From a virus, in the IMG/VR virus record IMGVR_UViG_3300046167_000757, positions 1 through 49,018 of that record: 49,018 bases of DNA, one strand, 5' to 3'. The notes beneath the pieces were generated by a model. The model was given only the letters and a program-made list of their open reading frames with translations, made no database searches and was not told the origin of the DNA. This document shows positions 1 to 7,588 of this stretch, piece after piece. Position numbers and translations under genes: made by a program. Each line of letters starts with the position of its first letter. The first letter of the stretch is position 1.

Positions 1-120
1 GGCACACACACTGGCACACACCCTGTCTCGCCGATGTCCCCCGTCACACGCGGCATGAATCACGGATCATGGTGCATGAATGGCACGCGATGATAGTGAA
101 TTGAGCTGTGAGTAAGGGGG

Positions 121-210
121 CTATTCACCCCGATCCTCCAGATTGACAAGAACCATGCTGAGAAACACAGGGGCCAATAAGACCCCCATGAGAATTGCGA
201 ACTGAATCAT
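121..210 (-). CDS. Very small predicted membrane protein (29 aa)
   Basis: The protein is 29 residues and almost entirely one hydrophobic stretch (starts MIQFAILMGVLLAPVF) followed by a short charged tail ending EDRGE. Its ATG overlaps the stop codon of the upstream leftward gene in the arrangement ATGA, a usual sign of translational coupling. It would sit in the inner membrane. No family is recognised. The support is only the hydrophobicity and the coupled overlap, so the call is tentative. Confidence 0.4.
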   Translation of the reverse strand: MIQFAILMGVLLAPVFLSMVLVNLEDRGE

Positions 211-365
211 GAGTCATGCTCCACGTCTGGGTAGTTGCAGTAGACGGGGTCAGCGTCAGGTTCAAGCCAAGGGTCAGGGTCTGCAAATTCGCAGTGGACA
301 ACTGAGGTATATCCGTCACCTACGAGTAAGCCATTACACTTGGGGCATTGTTGGTCAGGTGTCAT
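207..365 (-). CDS. Small acidic protein with a CxxC motif
   Basis: This 52-residue protein begins MTPDQQCPKCNGLLVGDGY and is acidic in its second half. GGAG sits 5 bases before the ATG, a good ribosome binding site. The CPKC pair followed by later cysteines (HCEF, YCNY) suggests a small zinc-binding knuckle. The gene reads leftward, is first of a coupled pair with the tiny membrane protein downstream, and follows another small leftward gene. The frame across 125-319 in another phase is longer but lacks a ribosome site, so I treat it as a shadow. Function unknown. Confidence 0.55.
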   Translation of the reverse strand: MTPDQQCPKCNGLLVGDGYTSVVHCEFADPDPWLEPDADPVYCNYPDVEHDS

Positions 366-377
366 GATGATCTCCAA

Positions 378-587
378 TTAGAAGGTGATTGCGCCAGCGA
401 TGAAGGCAGTGAGGAACTTGCCGGGGTTGCGCTTGACGGTGTCGACGATGTCGTGAGCGGAAGCAGTGACAGCCATCTTGTATACCTCGGCGGTTGCTTC
501 GCGTTGCTGGTCTTCATCAAGACCCATGAAGTCAAAGGCTTGTTGCATTGATTTGGTGCGTGGGATGTCGAAGTTGTGGAATCTCAT
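378..587 (-). CDS. Small hypothetical early protein (69 aa)
   Basis: A longer frame extends to 620, but AAGGAG stands 6 bases upstream of the ATG at 587, so the protein starts MRFHNFDIPRTKSMQQAF. It is 69 residues. The central part is predicted helical and acidic (GLDEDQQREATAEVYKMA); the end is hydrophobic (GKFLTAFIAGAITF). The neighbouring leftward gene stops just inside its leader (stop at 598-600), so the two are probably cotranscribed. No family recognised. Confidence 0.65.
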   Translation of the reverse strand: MRFHNFDIPRTKSMQQAFDFMGLDEDQQREATAEVYKMAVTASAHDIVDTVKRNPGKFLTAFIAGAITF

Positions 588-597
588 GGTGATCTCC

Positions 598-813
598 TTA
601 TCGGGTGTATTCGAATTCAACGGTGCTGATAGGCCAGCCGTGTTGGTTGCCGTAGGTCATGCAGAGGAAGTCGCGGTGTTGCTCGGCGTCTTCGCGGGTC
701 TCAAAGAGGGTGTCGTGTCCCTCGATGGTGTAACGGACAGCGGTATCGGTCTCGAAGTTGAGCTCGATGGTTGGGTCTTCGTACAGGTCGAATGGAAGGT
801 CAAACTGTTGCAT
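598..813 (-). CDS. Small acidic hypothetical early protein (71 aa)
   Basis: The 71-residue product begins MQQFDLPFDLYEDPTIEL and is acidic with many aromatic residues. GGAG lies 7 bases before the ATG. It is the first gene of the leftward group at the left end and directly follows the divergent control region. The composition resembles small host-takeover proteins, but I do not recognise a family and assign no function. Confidence 0.65.
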   Translation of the reverse strand: MQQFDLPFDLYEDPTIELNFETDTAVRYTIEGHDTLFETREDAEQHRDFLCMTYGNQHGWPISTVEFEYTR

Positions 814-1081
814 GATGTAACTCCAAGTAAGCGAGCGTCATAGCTCACAAACATCAACGGGCAAGCGCGAGGAACGAGTGGTTGAAGGGGGTTACTGACA
901 GACAAGGTTCATGTATATCGACATGCAACAAGGTTCCAAAAACGGAAAAGGGGAAAGGGGTGCGTAACTATCCGGCAAGGGAGACAATGTCTCAGCGATT
1001 CAGAAATAGTTTTCAAATATTTTTTTGCAATATTTTTTTAAGGCCCTATCTTCCAAGGTGAGCTACTTGGGGGGACAGGCC
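814..1081. other. Divergent intergenic control region
   Basis: This 268-bp gap separates leftward genes ending at 813 from the rightward transcription unit. It holds the candidate leftward promoter and a very A/T-rich segment (about 1009-1040) in which AATATTTTTTT occurs twice in tandem around a GC dinucleotide. Such a segment could be a promoter upstream element or a DNA-unwinding region. No convincing coding frame is seen on either strand. Confidence 0.4.
912..939 (-). promoter_or_regulatory. Candidate leftward sigma70-type promoter with overlapping inverted repeat
   Basis: On the minus strand TTGGAA (939-934) and TATACA (917-912) are separated by 16 bases, each matching four of six consensus positions. 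The inverted repeat CATGTATATCGACATG (909-924, arms CATGT/ACATG) overlaps the -10 element and would suit an operator. The predicted leader to the first leftward gene is about 90 bases. Moderate to weak support. Confidence 0.3.
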
Positions 1082-1558
1082 GTGGGATTACGGATCTGTA
1101 CGACGTGTAAAGAAAAGCTACCAGACAACAAATTTGAACAATATCCGTCTGGAACATGGCGCAAGAAATGTACGCCATGCCGCATGCTGCAGAAAAACCG
1201 CAAACGCTACGAAAACATGGGCGGCTCGCATGAGGCATATCTCAGGAATCTTTTCGCAAAGCTAAGGAGCACGCGCAGAAACACACACAGCTTCTCGTTG
1301 ACCGCGGAAGAAGTGCTGCAGCAGTGGGATTTACAGGAAGGAAAGTGCGCGGTATCAGGTGTAGCACTGACTCATCACCTCGATGGGTCAGGCAAGAAAG
1401 AGTTCAACGCATCTATAGACCGCCTAAACAACGACGAAGGTTACTCCAGGGAGAACGTGCGTCTTGTCGCGTATCGAATCAACATAATGCGACACACCTT
1501 ATCCACTGACATGTTCTGGTGGTGGGTCAAGACAATACACGACTACGCTTGTGATTAA
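1082..1558 (+). CDS. HNH endonuclease with N-terminal zinc ribbon
   Basis: The protein carries a CxxC...CxxC zinc ribbon near its start (RICTTCKEKLPD and KKCTPCR) and a C-terminal block with CAVSGVAL followed by ASIDRLNNDEGYSRENV, the signature of phage HNH nucleases. I choose GTG at 1082 because GGGGGG lies 7 bases upstream; a TTG at 1025 in the same frame would add 19 residues but has no ribosome site. The protein is about 158 aa. HNH proteins next to terminase genes assist DNA cleavage at packaging in several phages; free-standing homing nucleases look similar, so either role fits. Confidence 0.75.
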   Translation: MGLRICTTCKEKLPDNKFEQYPSGTWRKKCTPCRMLQKNRKRYENMGGSHEAYLRNLFAKLRSTRRNTHSFSLTAEEVLQQWDLQEGKCAVSGVALTHHLDGSGKKEFNASIDRLNNDEGYSRENVRLVAYRINIMRHTLSTDMFWWWVKTIHDYACD

Positions 1559-1560
1559 AT

Positions 1561-1575
1561 ATTAGTGGGGGTAAT
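1561..1575. promoter_or_regulatory. Dyad operator-like site, copy 1 (one mismatch)
   Basis: ATTAGTGGGGGTAAT matches ATTAG-N5-CTAAT with one change. It lies 8 bp before the start at 1584. It is followed by ATATA as at the copy at 21309. Confidence 0.55.
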
Positions 1576-1583
1576 ATATAGGC

Positions 1584-1862
1584 ATGTCCGATCACACTGA
1601 AGCTTATGCGGTAGAAGGGCTTTTAGAAGCCCTTGTTGGGATCGGACTAAGAGAAAGCGGCCAAGAGGTACTTGTGTACGATGCCGCACGCGTTGAAGAA
1701 CTATTGCAGAGCCGTGGTTACGAGCTCTCGTTGTGGGCGTTTTTACAGGAGCTAGATATAGCTGACCTGGGTGAACGCGCACCTATGTTTGTTTGGTTGG
1801 ACGACGATTTAAAAAATGAAATCACGGGCGGAACTACAGGAGGAAAGTATCGACTCCATTAA
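1584..1862 (+). CDS. Hypothetical acidic protein before the terminase genes
   Basis: This 92-residue acidic protein starts MSDHTEAYAVEGLLEALVG and is mostly predicted helix. Its only ribosome-site-like sequence, GGGGG, lies inside the dyad operator-like site just upstream, so binding there could affect both transcription and translation. The gene overlaps the small terminase start by 47 bp. No family recognised; position suggests a packaging or late-operon role. Confidence 0.6.
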   Translation: MSDHTEAYAVEGLLEALVGIGLRESGQEVLVYDAARVEELLQSRGYELSLWAFLQELDIADLGERAPMFVWLDDDLKNEITGGTTGGKYRLH

Positions 1863-2352
1863 AGATGGGGTTGATCTTACTCACACCGAATTCCAAGCAC
1901 ACATGCCTTACATGGGCGTGCATCATGGAACATTAACCGTGCAGCAGGAAAAGCTCGTCATGCTCGTTGCATCAGGAATGTCCATCAGGGCAGGGTCTCG
2001 TGCTGCAGGTTACAAGAACTACGACTGCGCGTTGAAAGCCATGCGTCGCCCCGAGATGAAAAAAGCGCTCGACTACTTCCGCGAACAAGCGCGGGAGACG
2101 GTGAAGTTCACAATTACCAATGCTCACGGCATGTATATGGAGGCGTACACCGCTTCATCAAATGCCACGGAGATGAAGAACACAACAGATTCACTGGTTA
2201 AGTTGCACGGCCTCGTGCAGCAGGAACCGCAAGCTCAGGTAAATGTGCAGATAAACGCAACGGCTAAGCAGCTGGAACGCCTGTCTGATGAGGAGCTGAT
2301 CAAGATCGCAGGTAAAGAAACGGCTTACTTGGAGCCATCTGTTGCCGAATGA
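1816..2352 (+). CDS. terS: Terminase small subunit (probable)
   Basis: A 178-residue protein directly before the large terminase. Around residues 38-75 it has a helix-turn-helix-like region (LTVQQEKLVMLVASGMS, then AGSRAAGYKNYDCALKAMRR) typical of small terminase DNA-recognition domains. The C-terminal half is helical, fitting oligomerisation. It would recognise the phage DNA and recruit the large subunit to the portal. The ATG at 1816 has no clear ribosome site; AGGAGGA occurs within the first codons, so an alternative internal start is possible. The stop overlaps the large subunit start. Confidence 0.7.
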   Translation: MKSRAELQEESIDSIKDGVDLTHTEFQAHMPYMGVHHGTLTVQQEKLVMLVASGMSIRAGSRAAGYKNYDCALKAMRRPEMKKALDYFREQARETVKFTITNAHGMYMEAYTASSNATEMKNTTDSLVKLHGLVQQEPQAQVNVQINATAKQLERLSDEELIKIAGKETAYLEPSVAE

Positions 2353-3556
2353 AATTATTAAACGTGAGTGTTCTAACTGCAAAACACTGCAGCCAGAAAC
2401 GCTGTTTGCAAACGACATAATCGACACCTGCGTTTACTGCTTAGCCGCTATGGCAGAAGCGCTACCAGCACCACAACTTTCAGAGACAGAAGTCTACGAA
2501 CCGGAGCCGAGGGAGGGCACACTTGAACAAAAAGCTAAAGCAGAGCTGGCGTTACGCATCCTCACACGAAAGCGTCTCCTCCCTTTTGTCGAGCGCTTTA
2601 ACGCCGATTACCAAGCTGGTTGGGTCCATAAAGACATCTGCCAACGGCTGGAGCAGTTCAGTCGCGACGTGGCTGAAAAGAAGAGTCCAAGACTTATGCT
2701 CTTTATGCCACCTCGCCATGGAAAAAGTACGCTGGCGTCAGTTTCGTTCCCGGCTTGGCATCTCGGCAGGCATCCTGAGCATGAATTTATCTCTTGTTCG
2801 TATTCGGGTTCGCTTGCGATGGGCTTTAGTAGGAAAGTCCGTCAACTCCTTCGTGAGCCAACATATAAAACCGCTTTTCAGACGCGTCTGGACAAAGACT
2901 CCCAAAGTGCGGAGGCATGGCTTACTACTGGAGGCGGTGGCTACGTTGCTGCTGGTGTCGGTGGCGGTATCACTGGTAAGGGCGCACACGTCCTTGTCAT
3001 CGACGATCCTGTAAAGAACCGTGAAGACGCTGAAAGTCAGAATAATCGCGACGCTAACTGGGACTGGTATACGTCGACTGCTTATACACGCCTCGCTCCT
3101 GGCGGTGGCGTATTGGTCATTCTCACTCGGTGGCACGACGACGATCTGGCTGGACGACTACTCAAAGCCGGGGCGGAAGGCGGAGACGAGTGGGCCGTCG
3201 TTAAATACCCAGCTATCGCAGAAGAAGACGAAGAGTTCAGGCAGTACGGAGAGGCCCTGCATCCCGAACGCTACGACGTGCCAGCTCTCGAACAGATACA
3301 GAGAGCCGTTGGACCGAGAGATTGGTCGGCCCTCTACCAGCAGAATCCGGTGGCCGATGACGGTGACTACTTCACACGTCAGATGATTCAGTACTACGAC
3401 CCAGAGGATCTCGACTACAACCAGATGCGCTACTACGCAGCATGGGACTTGGCGATCGGTAAGCGCGATCGGAACGACTTTTCAGTTGGCATGGTTATTG
3501 GCGTCGATGAGTACGACCAGCTGTTTGTAATGGACGTGGTGCGTGGCGAAGTTTGA
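2342..3556 (+). CDS. terL: Terminase large subunit, N-terminal and ATPase part
   Basis: The packaging motor ATPase. Residues 123-130 are the Walker A PPRHGKST, 217-222 the Walker B VLVIDD, followed by the coupling motif ILTRWHDDDL. The RNase H-like nuclease begins with AAWDLAIGKRDRNDF. TTG at 2342 is the likely start since GGAG lies 7 bases upstream and the first 34 residues form a CxxC...CxxC zinc ribbon (ECSNC, CVYC), an unusual extension. The frame closes at 3556 after VVRGEV because of an apparent one-base insertion; the nuclease half continues downstream. Confidence 0.85.
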   Translation: MPNEIIKRECSNCKTLQPETLFANDIIDTCVYCLAAMAEALPAPQLSETEVYEPEPREGTLEQKAKAELALRILTRKRLLPFVERFNADYQAGWVHKDICQRLEQFSRDVAEKKSPRLMLFMPPRHGKSTLASVSFPAWHLGRHPEHEFISCSYSGSLAMGFSRKVRQLLREPTYKTAFQTRLDKDSQSAEAWLTTGGGGYVAAGVGGGITGKGAHVLVIDDPVKNREDAESQNNRDANWDWYTSTAYTRLAPGGGVLVILTRWHDDDLAGRLLKAGAEGGDEWAVVKYPAIAEEDEEFRQYGEALHPERYDVPALEQIQRAVGPRDWSALYQQNPVADDGDYFTRQMIQYYDPEDLDYNQMRYYAAWDLAIGKRDRNDFSVGMVIGVDEYDQLFVMDVVRGEV

Positions 3557-3595
3557 CGGTTTCGAATTGGTGGAGCAGATCCTCGACCTCTACGA

Positions 3596-4021
3596 GTGTG
3601 GAAGCCCAGCATCATTGGTATCGAGAAAGGACACATCGAGATGGCCCTCGGGCCGTTTCTCGAGAAGCGTGTCCGCGAGCGTGGCTTTATGAGGCGTACT
3701 TTCAAGGACCTTAAGACAGGACGCAGCGATAAAGAAGCACGAGCACGAGCGATCCAGGGACGGATGCAACAGGGCATGGTGTTTTGCCCAGAGATGAAGA
3801 ATTTACTGGGCCCTTTGGTAGCAGAGTTATTGCGCTTCCCGAACGGCGTACACGACGATCAAGTCGATGCACTTGCTTGGCTCGGTCTGATGATGACCGA
3901 GTTTCGACGTACCAAGCGACCAGTTATACACGCCTCTTGGCGAGATCGCTGGTTCACTTGGAGGCAGAGCGTCACTAAAATCAGCTATGAGCGCATAACA
4001 TGGCATACAAATCAAGGATGA
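3596..4021 (+). CDS. terL: Terminase large subunit, C-terminal nuclease fragment (frameshifted)
   Basis: This frame continues the interrupted terminase: WKPSIIGIEKGHIEMALG and NGVHDDQVDALAW carry the remaining acidic residues of the nuclease fold. Positions 3557-3595 translate in another frame as KFDGFELVEQILDLYE, bridging the two parts. The open frame runs to 4021, but its end is probably wrong: near 3950 and 3978 other frames give LVHLEAERH then KSAMSA and a stop at 3996-3998, one base before the portal ATG. At least four small indels are needed to restore the gene. Sequence error is likelier than decay. Confidence 0.7.
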   Translation: MWKPSIIGIEKGHIEMALGPFLEKRVRERGFMRRTFKDLKTGRSDKEARARAIQGRMQQGMVFCPEMKNLLGPLVAELLRFPNGVHDDQVDALAWLGLMMTEFRRTKRPVIHASWRDRWFTWRQSVTKISYERITWHTNQG

Positions 4022-4319
4022 CGAGCGGCTGAGCAACAGGAAGTAGCTTCCAAGCAGTGGGATCGATATCCGAGCGACGGGATCAACGGCCACCTTGAAT
4101 ACATCGACATGGCAAGAAGTGCGATGACTTCTACCGAGGTGATCAGTGGGACCGAGATGATGCTGCGATCCTAGACAGCGAAGGGCGCCCCGCTCTGACC
4201 ATTAACACGATTCTCCCTACTGTTAATACGATTCTTGGTGAGCAGTCCACACGCAGAGCAGACGTACAGTTCAAACCGCGAAGCGCAGGCGAGAGGCCGT
4301 AGCTCAGACCCTGACCAAG
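4000..4319 (+). pseudogene. Portal protein, 5' part broken by frameshifts
   Basis: ATG at 4000 lies one base after the likely terminase stop. Across this segment, portal-like sequence appears in successive frames: SKQWDRYPSDGINGHLEYI, then CDDFYRGDQWDRDDAAIL, then LTINTILPTVNTILGEQST, ending VAQTLTKLYMQ, which joins the next open frame. Breaks fall near 4022, 4119 and 4292. The order and content match the N-terminal region of P22-type portal proteins, so this is one gene with the following two entries. Confidence 0.7.
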
Positions 4320-5387
4320 TTGTACATGCAAATAGCCGACAACAACAAGTTGGATTGGGTCGAGCAGCAGGTATTCAGCGACGGTTTGATCATGGATGGC
4401 CGTGGCTATTTTGATGTCCGTATGGACTTCAGCGATCACGTTGAAGGCGAGATCCGCATAACCGCCAAAGACCCGCTCGACATTCTGATCGACCCAGACG
4501 CCAAAGACTCAGACCCCAAGAGCTGGAACGAAGTCTTCGAGACTAAGTGGATGACGCTGGACGAGATCGAAGAGCTGTACGGCAAAAAGAAGGCCGAGGA
4601 TTTGCGCTTTATTGCTGAGAACGGATCTGGGTTCGGCAGAGATTCCATTGAGTACGAGGAGAATCGTTTCGGTGATACAGACTCTGCGGACGACTATTTC
4701 GGCGCAGGTGTCCCCGGCGAAGACGAGTACCGCAACGTCAGAGCGCTGCGGGTTATCGAGCGCCAGCACAAACGCATGCACCGTGTTGACTGCTACGTGG
4801 ACCCTAATACAGGCGACACGAGAGATGTACCAGAGAACTGGTCTGACGCTAAGGCCAAGAAGTTCGCTAAGCAGTACGGCCTAGACATTATTAGTAAGGT
4901 GAAGCGGCGAGTCAGGTGGACTGTGACATGCGACCACATCGTGCTGCATGATGACTGGAGCCCGTATAACGATCTCACCATCGTGCCTTTCTTCGCATAT
5001 TTCCGCAGAGGTCGTCCGTTCGGTGTTGTTCGTAACCTTCTCTCTCCACAAGAACAGTTGAACAAAATTGCTAGCCAAGAGCTGCACATAGTTAATACCA
5101 CAGCTAATAGTGGCTGGATGGTGGAAAGCGGATCGCTAGTTGGTATGACTGCTGATGACCTCGAGGAGCATGGTGCTGAGACGGGTCTAGTACTTGAATA
5201 TGCTCGAGGCACTAACCCCCCAGCAAAGATCCAGCCGATCAGATACCTACTGGGCTTGATCGTATCGGTCAAAAAGCCCAGTCCAATATTCAGAGTATCT
5301 CTGGTATCAACGACTCGATGCTCGGTACTGACAAGGCAGAGGTATCAGGTGTTGCTATTCAGGCGAAACAGAACCGTGGCGCGGTAA
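4320..5387 (+). CDS. Portal protein, central part (P22-like)
   Basis: This frame encodes the core of a P22-type portal, the dodecameric ring through which DNA enters the capsid. Recognisable segments are WVEQQVFSDGLIMDGRGYF, KDPLDILIDPDAKDSDPKSW, FFAYFRRGRPFGVVRNL and LSPQEQLNKIASQELHIV, the last typical of this family. The real reading leaves this frame near 5240, where TGLDRIGQKAQSNIQSISG and SMLGTDKAEVSGVAIQ occur in another phase; residues after that point here are artefactual. It lies between terminase and scaffold as expected. Confidence 0.8.
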   Translation: MYMQIADNNKLDWVEQQVFSDGLIMDGRGYFDVRMDFSDHVEGEIRITAKDPLDILIDPDAKDSDPKSWNEVFETKWMTLDEIEELYGKKKAEDLRFIAENGSGFGRDSIEYEENRFGDTDSADDYFGAGVPGEDEYRNVRALRVIERQHKRMHRVDCYVDPNTGDTRDVPENWSDAKAKKFAKQYGLDIISKVKRRVRWTVTCDHIVLHDDWSPYNDLTIVPFFAYFRRGRPFGVVRNLLSPQEQLNKIASQELHIVNTTANSGWMVESGSLVGMTADDLEEHGAETGLVLEYARGTNPPAKIQPIRYLLGLIVSVKKPSPIFRVSLVSTTRCSVLTRQRYQVLLFRRNRTVAR

Positions 5388-5531
5388 TGATACAGGTGCC
5401 GCTGGATAAACCTTGCAAAAACACGACAGTACTTAGCAGAGAAAATTCTGAACCTCATTCAAACCTTCTACACCGAAGAGCGTGTTATTCAGGTCACAGA
5501 CGACAGTGACCCGCTGAAACCTAGAGAGCCT

Positions 5532-6113
5532 ATGGTAGTTAACGAGATGACCCCCGAAGGTCAGATTCTCAATGACTTGACCCTTGGTGAGTACGACGTA
5601 GTTATTGCTACTGCACCTGCGCGCGACTCGTTTGATGAGGTTCAGTTCGCTGAAGCCCTCAACCTTCGCCAAGTGGGCGTGGCTATTCCTGATGACGCGA
5701 TTATTGAGTATAGCCATCTCGCCAAGAAGGGTGAGCTCGCCAAGCGTATCCGTCAGATCACAGGTGCTGAGCCGCCCACACCGGAGCAGGCCGAGGTTAT
5801 GGCGATGCAGCAACAGATGGCTATTCAGAAGTTGCAGCTTGAGATCGCGCAGCTCGATGCAGACGTTAAGAAGACGCAGACCGAAGCCGCACTCAACGCT
5901 GCCAAAGTTCAGGATATTGCCGAGGTTGATCCGCAGGTCAGAGTCGCTGAGCTGCAAGGCAAGATGAGCATGAAGGAGCAGGAGCTCGCGCTTCGTAGAG
6001 AGCTGTCAGCGGCCACAAACGATATCCGTCAAGGACAAACCGAGACATCTGCTGCGACCAAGATAGCCACCACCGCTATGCAGCAATCTCGAAACAACCC
6101 CCAACCCCAATAG
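5532..6113 (+). CDS. Portal protein, C-terminal part
   Basis: The frame beginning at 5532 is the 3' end of the portal gene. The bases from about 5240 to 5531 code for the join (ending LKPREPMVVNEMTPEGQIL) after a further break near 5410. The segment contains LGEYDVVIATAPARDSFDEVQF, the usual portal C-terminal region, then a long helical, Gln/Ala/Glu-rich barrel or coiled-coil tail (for example IQKLQLEIAQLDADVKKTQ). The whole portal, if repaired, is about 700 residues, normal for P22-like portals. Confidence 0.75.
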   Translation: MVVNEMTPEGQILNDLTLGEYDVVIATAPARDSFDEVQFAEALNLRQVGVAIPDDAIIEYSHLAKKGELAKRIRQITGAEPPTPEQAEVMAMQQQMAIQKLQLEIAQLDADVKKTQTEAALNAAKVQDIAEVDPQVRVAELQGKMSMKEQELALRRELSAATNDIRQGQTETSAATKIATTAMQQSRNNPQPQ

Positions 6114-6122
6114 GACTTTGAT

Positions 6123-7151
6123 ATGAGTAAGAAAGAAGAAGCAACAGAAGAAAAAGCACTTGAGTTTGATGTAATGCCAGGGGCTGATAAGCCCGAGGAT
6201 GATGACTCCCCCACATTAGATTTAAGTTTTGAAACACCTGAAGAGGAGCCAGAAAAAGCTGAAGAAGTTGTGGCAGAGGACGAAACGGAAGAGCCCGTTG
6301 CCGAAGAATCTGAGGAAACCGTGGCTGAAGAAGAAAGCGTCGAACAGCCCGAAGAGGGAACTGAACAGGACGACGCAGAAGTAGAAGAGGAAGTTGAGGC
6401 GAAAGAGACCCCGACTCCCGAAGATAAACCAGTAAAGAAGCCGATGGTTCCAAAAGCGCGTTTAGATGAAGTGCTAGCGAAGCAAAAAGCACTACAAAAA
6501 CAACTAGACGAGATAAACGCAGCAAATGAAAAAGCAGAGGAAGCGCCCGAATCTTACGATTTCGATGCAAAAGAGGTCGAATACCAAAATATGGTACTTG
6601 ATGGCGAAACGGAGAAAGCAGTTGCTCTCCGCAGAGAGATCCGAAAGGCCGAACGCGAGCAGTTAGAGTACGAAATGCGCCAAGAAATGAGTCAGACGGT
6701 GAATCAAGACCGCCAGATGACCGCATTACAACAGGCCGCGAACGCTATGGAAGAGGCTTATCCTGTTTTTGATCGCAATTCTGATGATTTCAACGAAGAC
6801 ATCACCAACGAAGTCGTTGAACTGCGCGACGCATTCATGATGAAGGGTTATGAGGCGGTAGATGCACTGTCTCGAGCTGTGAAATACGTCGTTAAAGACC
6901 ATGATTTAGACCAAGCGCAAGAAAGTGCGCCAAGTTTAGCTGGGAAAGCGCAGAAAACTGACGAAGTTGCCAAAAAACGGGCCGAGGTAAACAAAAAGCT
7001 CAAAGCAGCTAAGTCGCAACCGCCCGAGTTACCTGGGGAGAGCTCTGCTGCACGCGGGGAGAAGGCGTTGGACATTAGCAACATGACGGAAGACGAGTTT
7101 AACGCGCTTCCTGATGCAACCATCAAACGATTGCGAGGAGATCTCTTGTAA
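6123..7151 (+). CDS. Scaffolding protein (probable)
   Basis: This 342-residue protein follows the portal and precedes the capsid, the classic scaffold position. Its first 100 residues are extremely acidic (runs such as EEEPEKAEEVVAEDETEEP), the middle is coiled coil (LDEVLAKQKALQKQLDEIN), and the C-terminal 70 residues are basic and helical, which in other scaffolds binds the coat protein. It should guide procapsid assembly and then leave. The start has AGGA upstream and the frame is intact, unlike its neighbours. Assigned from position and composition. Confidence 0.75.
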   Translation: MSKKEEATEEKALEFDVMPGADKPEDDDSPTLDLSFETPEEEPEKAEEVVAEDETEEPVAEESEETVAEEESVEQPEEGTEQDDAEVEEEVEAKETPTPEDKPVKKPMVPKARLDEVLAKQKALQKQLDEINAANEKAEEAPESYDFDAKEVEYQNMVLDGETEKAVALRREIRKAEREQLEYEMRQEMSQTVNQDRQMTALQQAANAMEEAYPVFDRNSDDFNEDITNEVVELRDAFMMKGYEAVDALSRAVKYVVKDHDLDQAQESAPSLAGKAQKTDEVAKKRAEVNKKLKAAKSQPPELPGESSAARGEKALDISNMTEDEFNALPDATIKRLRGDLL

Positions 7152-7462
7152 TGCCTAGTGAAAAAGACTCTCGACTAAAGCGAGCGGGTGTATCTGGCTT
7201 CAACAAGCCAAAACGCACCCCCTCTCACCCGAAAAAGTCGCACATCGTGGTGGCGAAGGAAGGTGATCAGGTCAAAACCATTCGTTTTGGTCAACAGGGC
7301 GTCAAAACCAACCAAACGGCGGGGCAGAGGAAGGCATTTAAGTCACGTCACGGTAAAAACATCGCTAAAGGAAAGATGTCAGCCGCGTATTGGGCCGACA
7401 AAGTTAAATGGTCGCCAAGCAAGACCAAATCACCCTCAAACAAATGGAAAAAAGGAAGCTAG
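7151..7462 (+). CDS. Small basic phage protein (103 aa)
   Basis: A Lys/Arg-rich protein beginning MPSEKDSRLKRAGVSGFNK and containing VKTIRFGQQGVKTNQTAGQ and KSRHGKNIAKGKMSAAYWA. I recall this pattern as a conserved small protein (probably DUF5872-like) beside podovirus capsid genes. The start overlaps the scaffold stop (TAATG), with GAGGAG 10 bases upstream. The strong positive charge, next to an acidic scaffold, suggests binding to DNA or to the scaffold; this is inference. Confidence 0.7.
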   Translation: MPSEKDSRLKRAGVSGFNKPKRTPSHPKKSHIVVAKEGDQVKTIRFGQQGVKTNQTAGQRKAFKSRHGKNIAKGKMSAAYWADKVKWSPSKTKSPSNKWKKGS

Positions 7463-7464
7463 TT

Positions 7465-7584
7465 ATGCCAAACGTAGGTGGAAAGAAGTACCCATACACG
7501 AAAGAAGGCCGCGCGGCGGCAGCTAAGGCAAAGGCAAAGGCTAAGCCCAAAGCCAAGGCCAAGGCTAAGCGTAGGAGCTACTGA
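7465..7584 (+). CDS. Very small Lys/Ala-rich protein (39 aa)
   Basis: The product starts MPNVGGKKYPYTKEGRAAA, then alternates lysine and alanine (AKAKAKPKAKAKAK) and ends RRSY, a histone-H1-like composition. AAGGAAG lies a few bases before the ATG. It sits 2 bp after one basic protein and 4 bp before another, so the three form a compact set. It probably binds nucleic acid and may be packaged with DNA, but no function is known. Confidence 0.6.
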   Translation: MPNVGGKKYPYTKEGRAAAAKAKAKAKPKAKAKAKRRSY

Positions 7585-7588
7585 ACCA

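Noticed and set aside
1-120. Small leftward ORF open to the left edge (from position 56)
   Set aside because: No ribosome site, only 18 codons, low-complexity CA repeats.
125-319. Leftward frame of 64 codons
   Set aside because: No ribosome site, and two coupled frames in another phase (207-365, 121-210) have better start signals.
657-905. Leftward frame of 82 codons
   Set aside because: Lies over the well-supported gene at 598-813 in another frame and has Ser/Thr/Pro-biased shadow composition.
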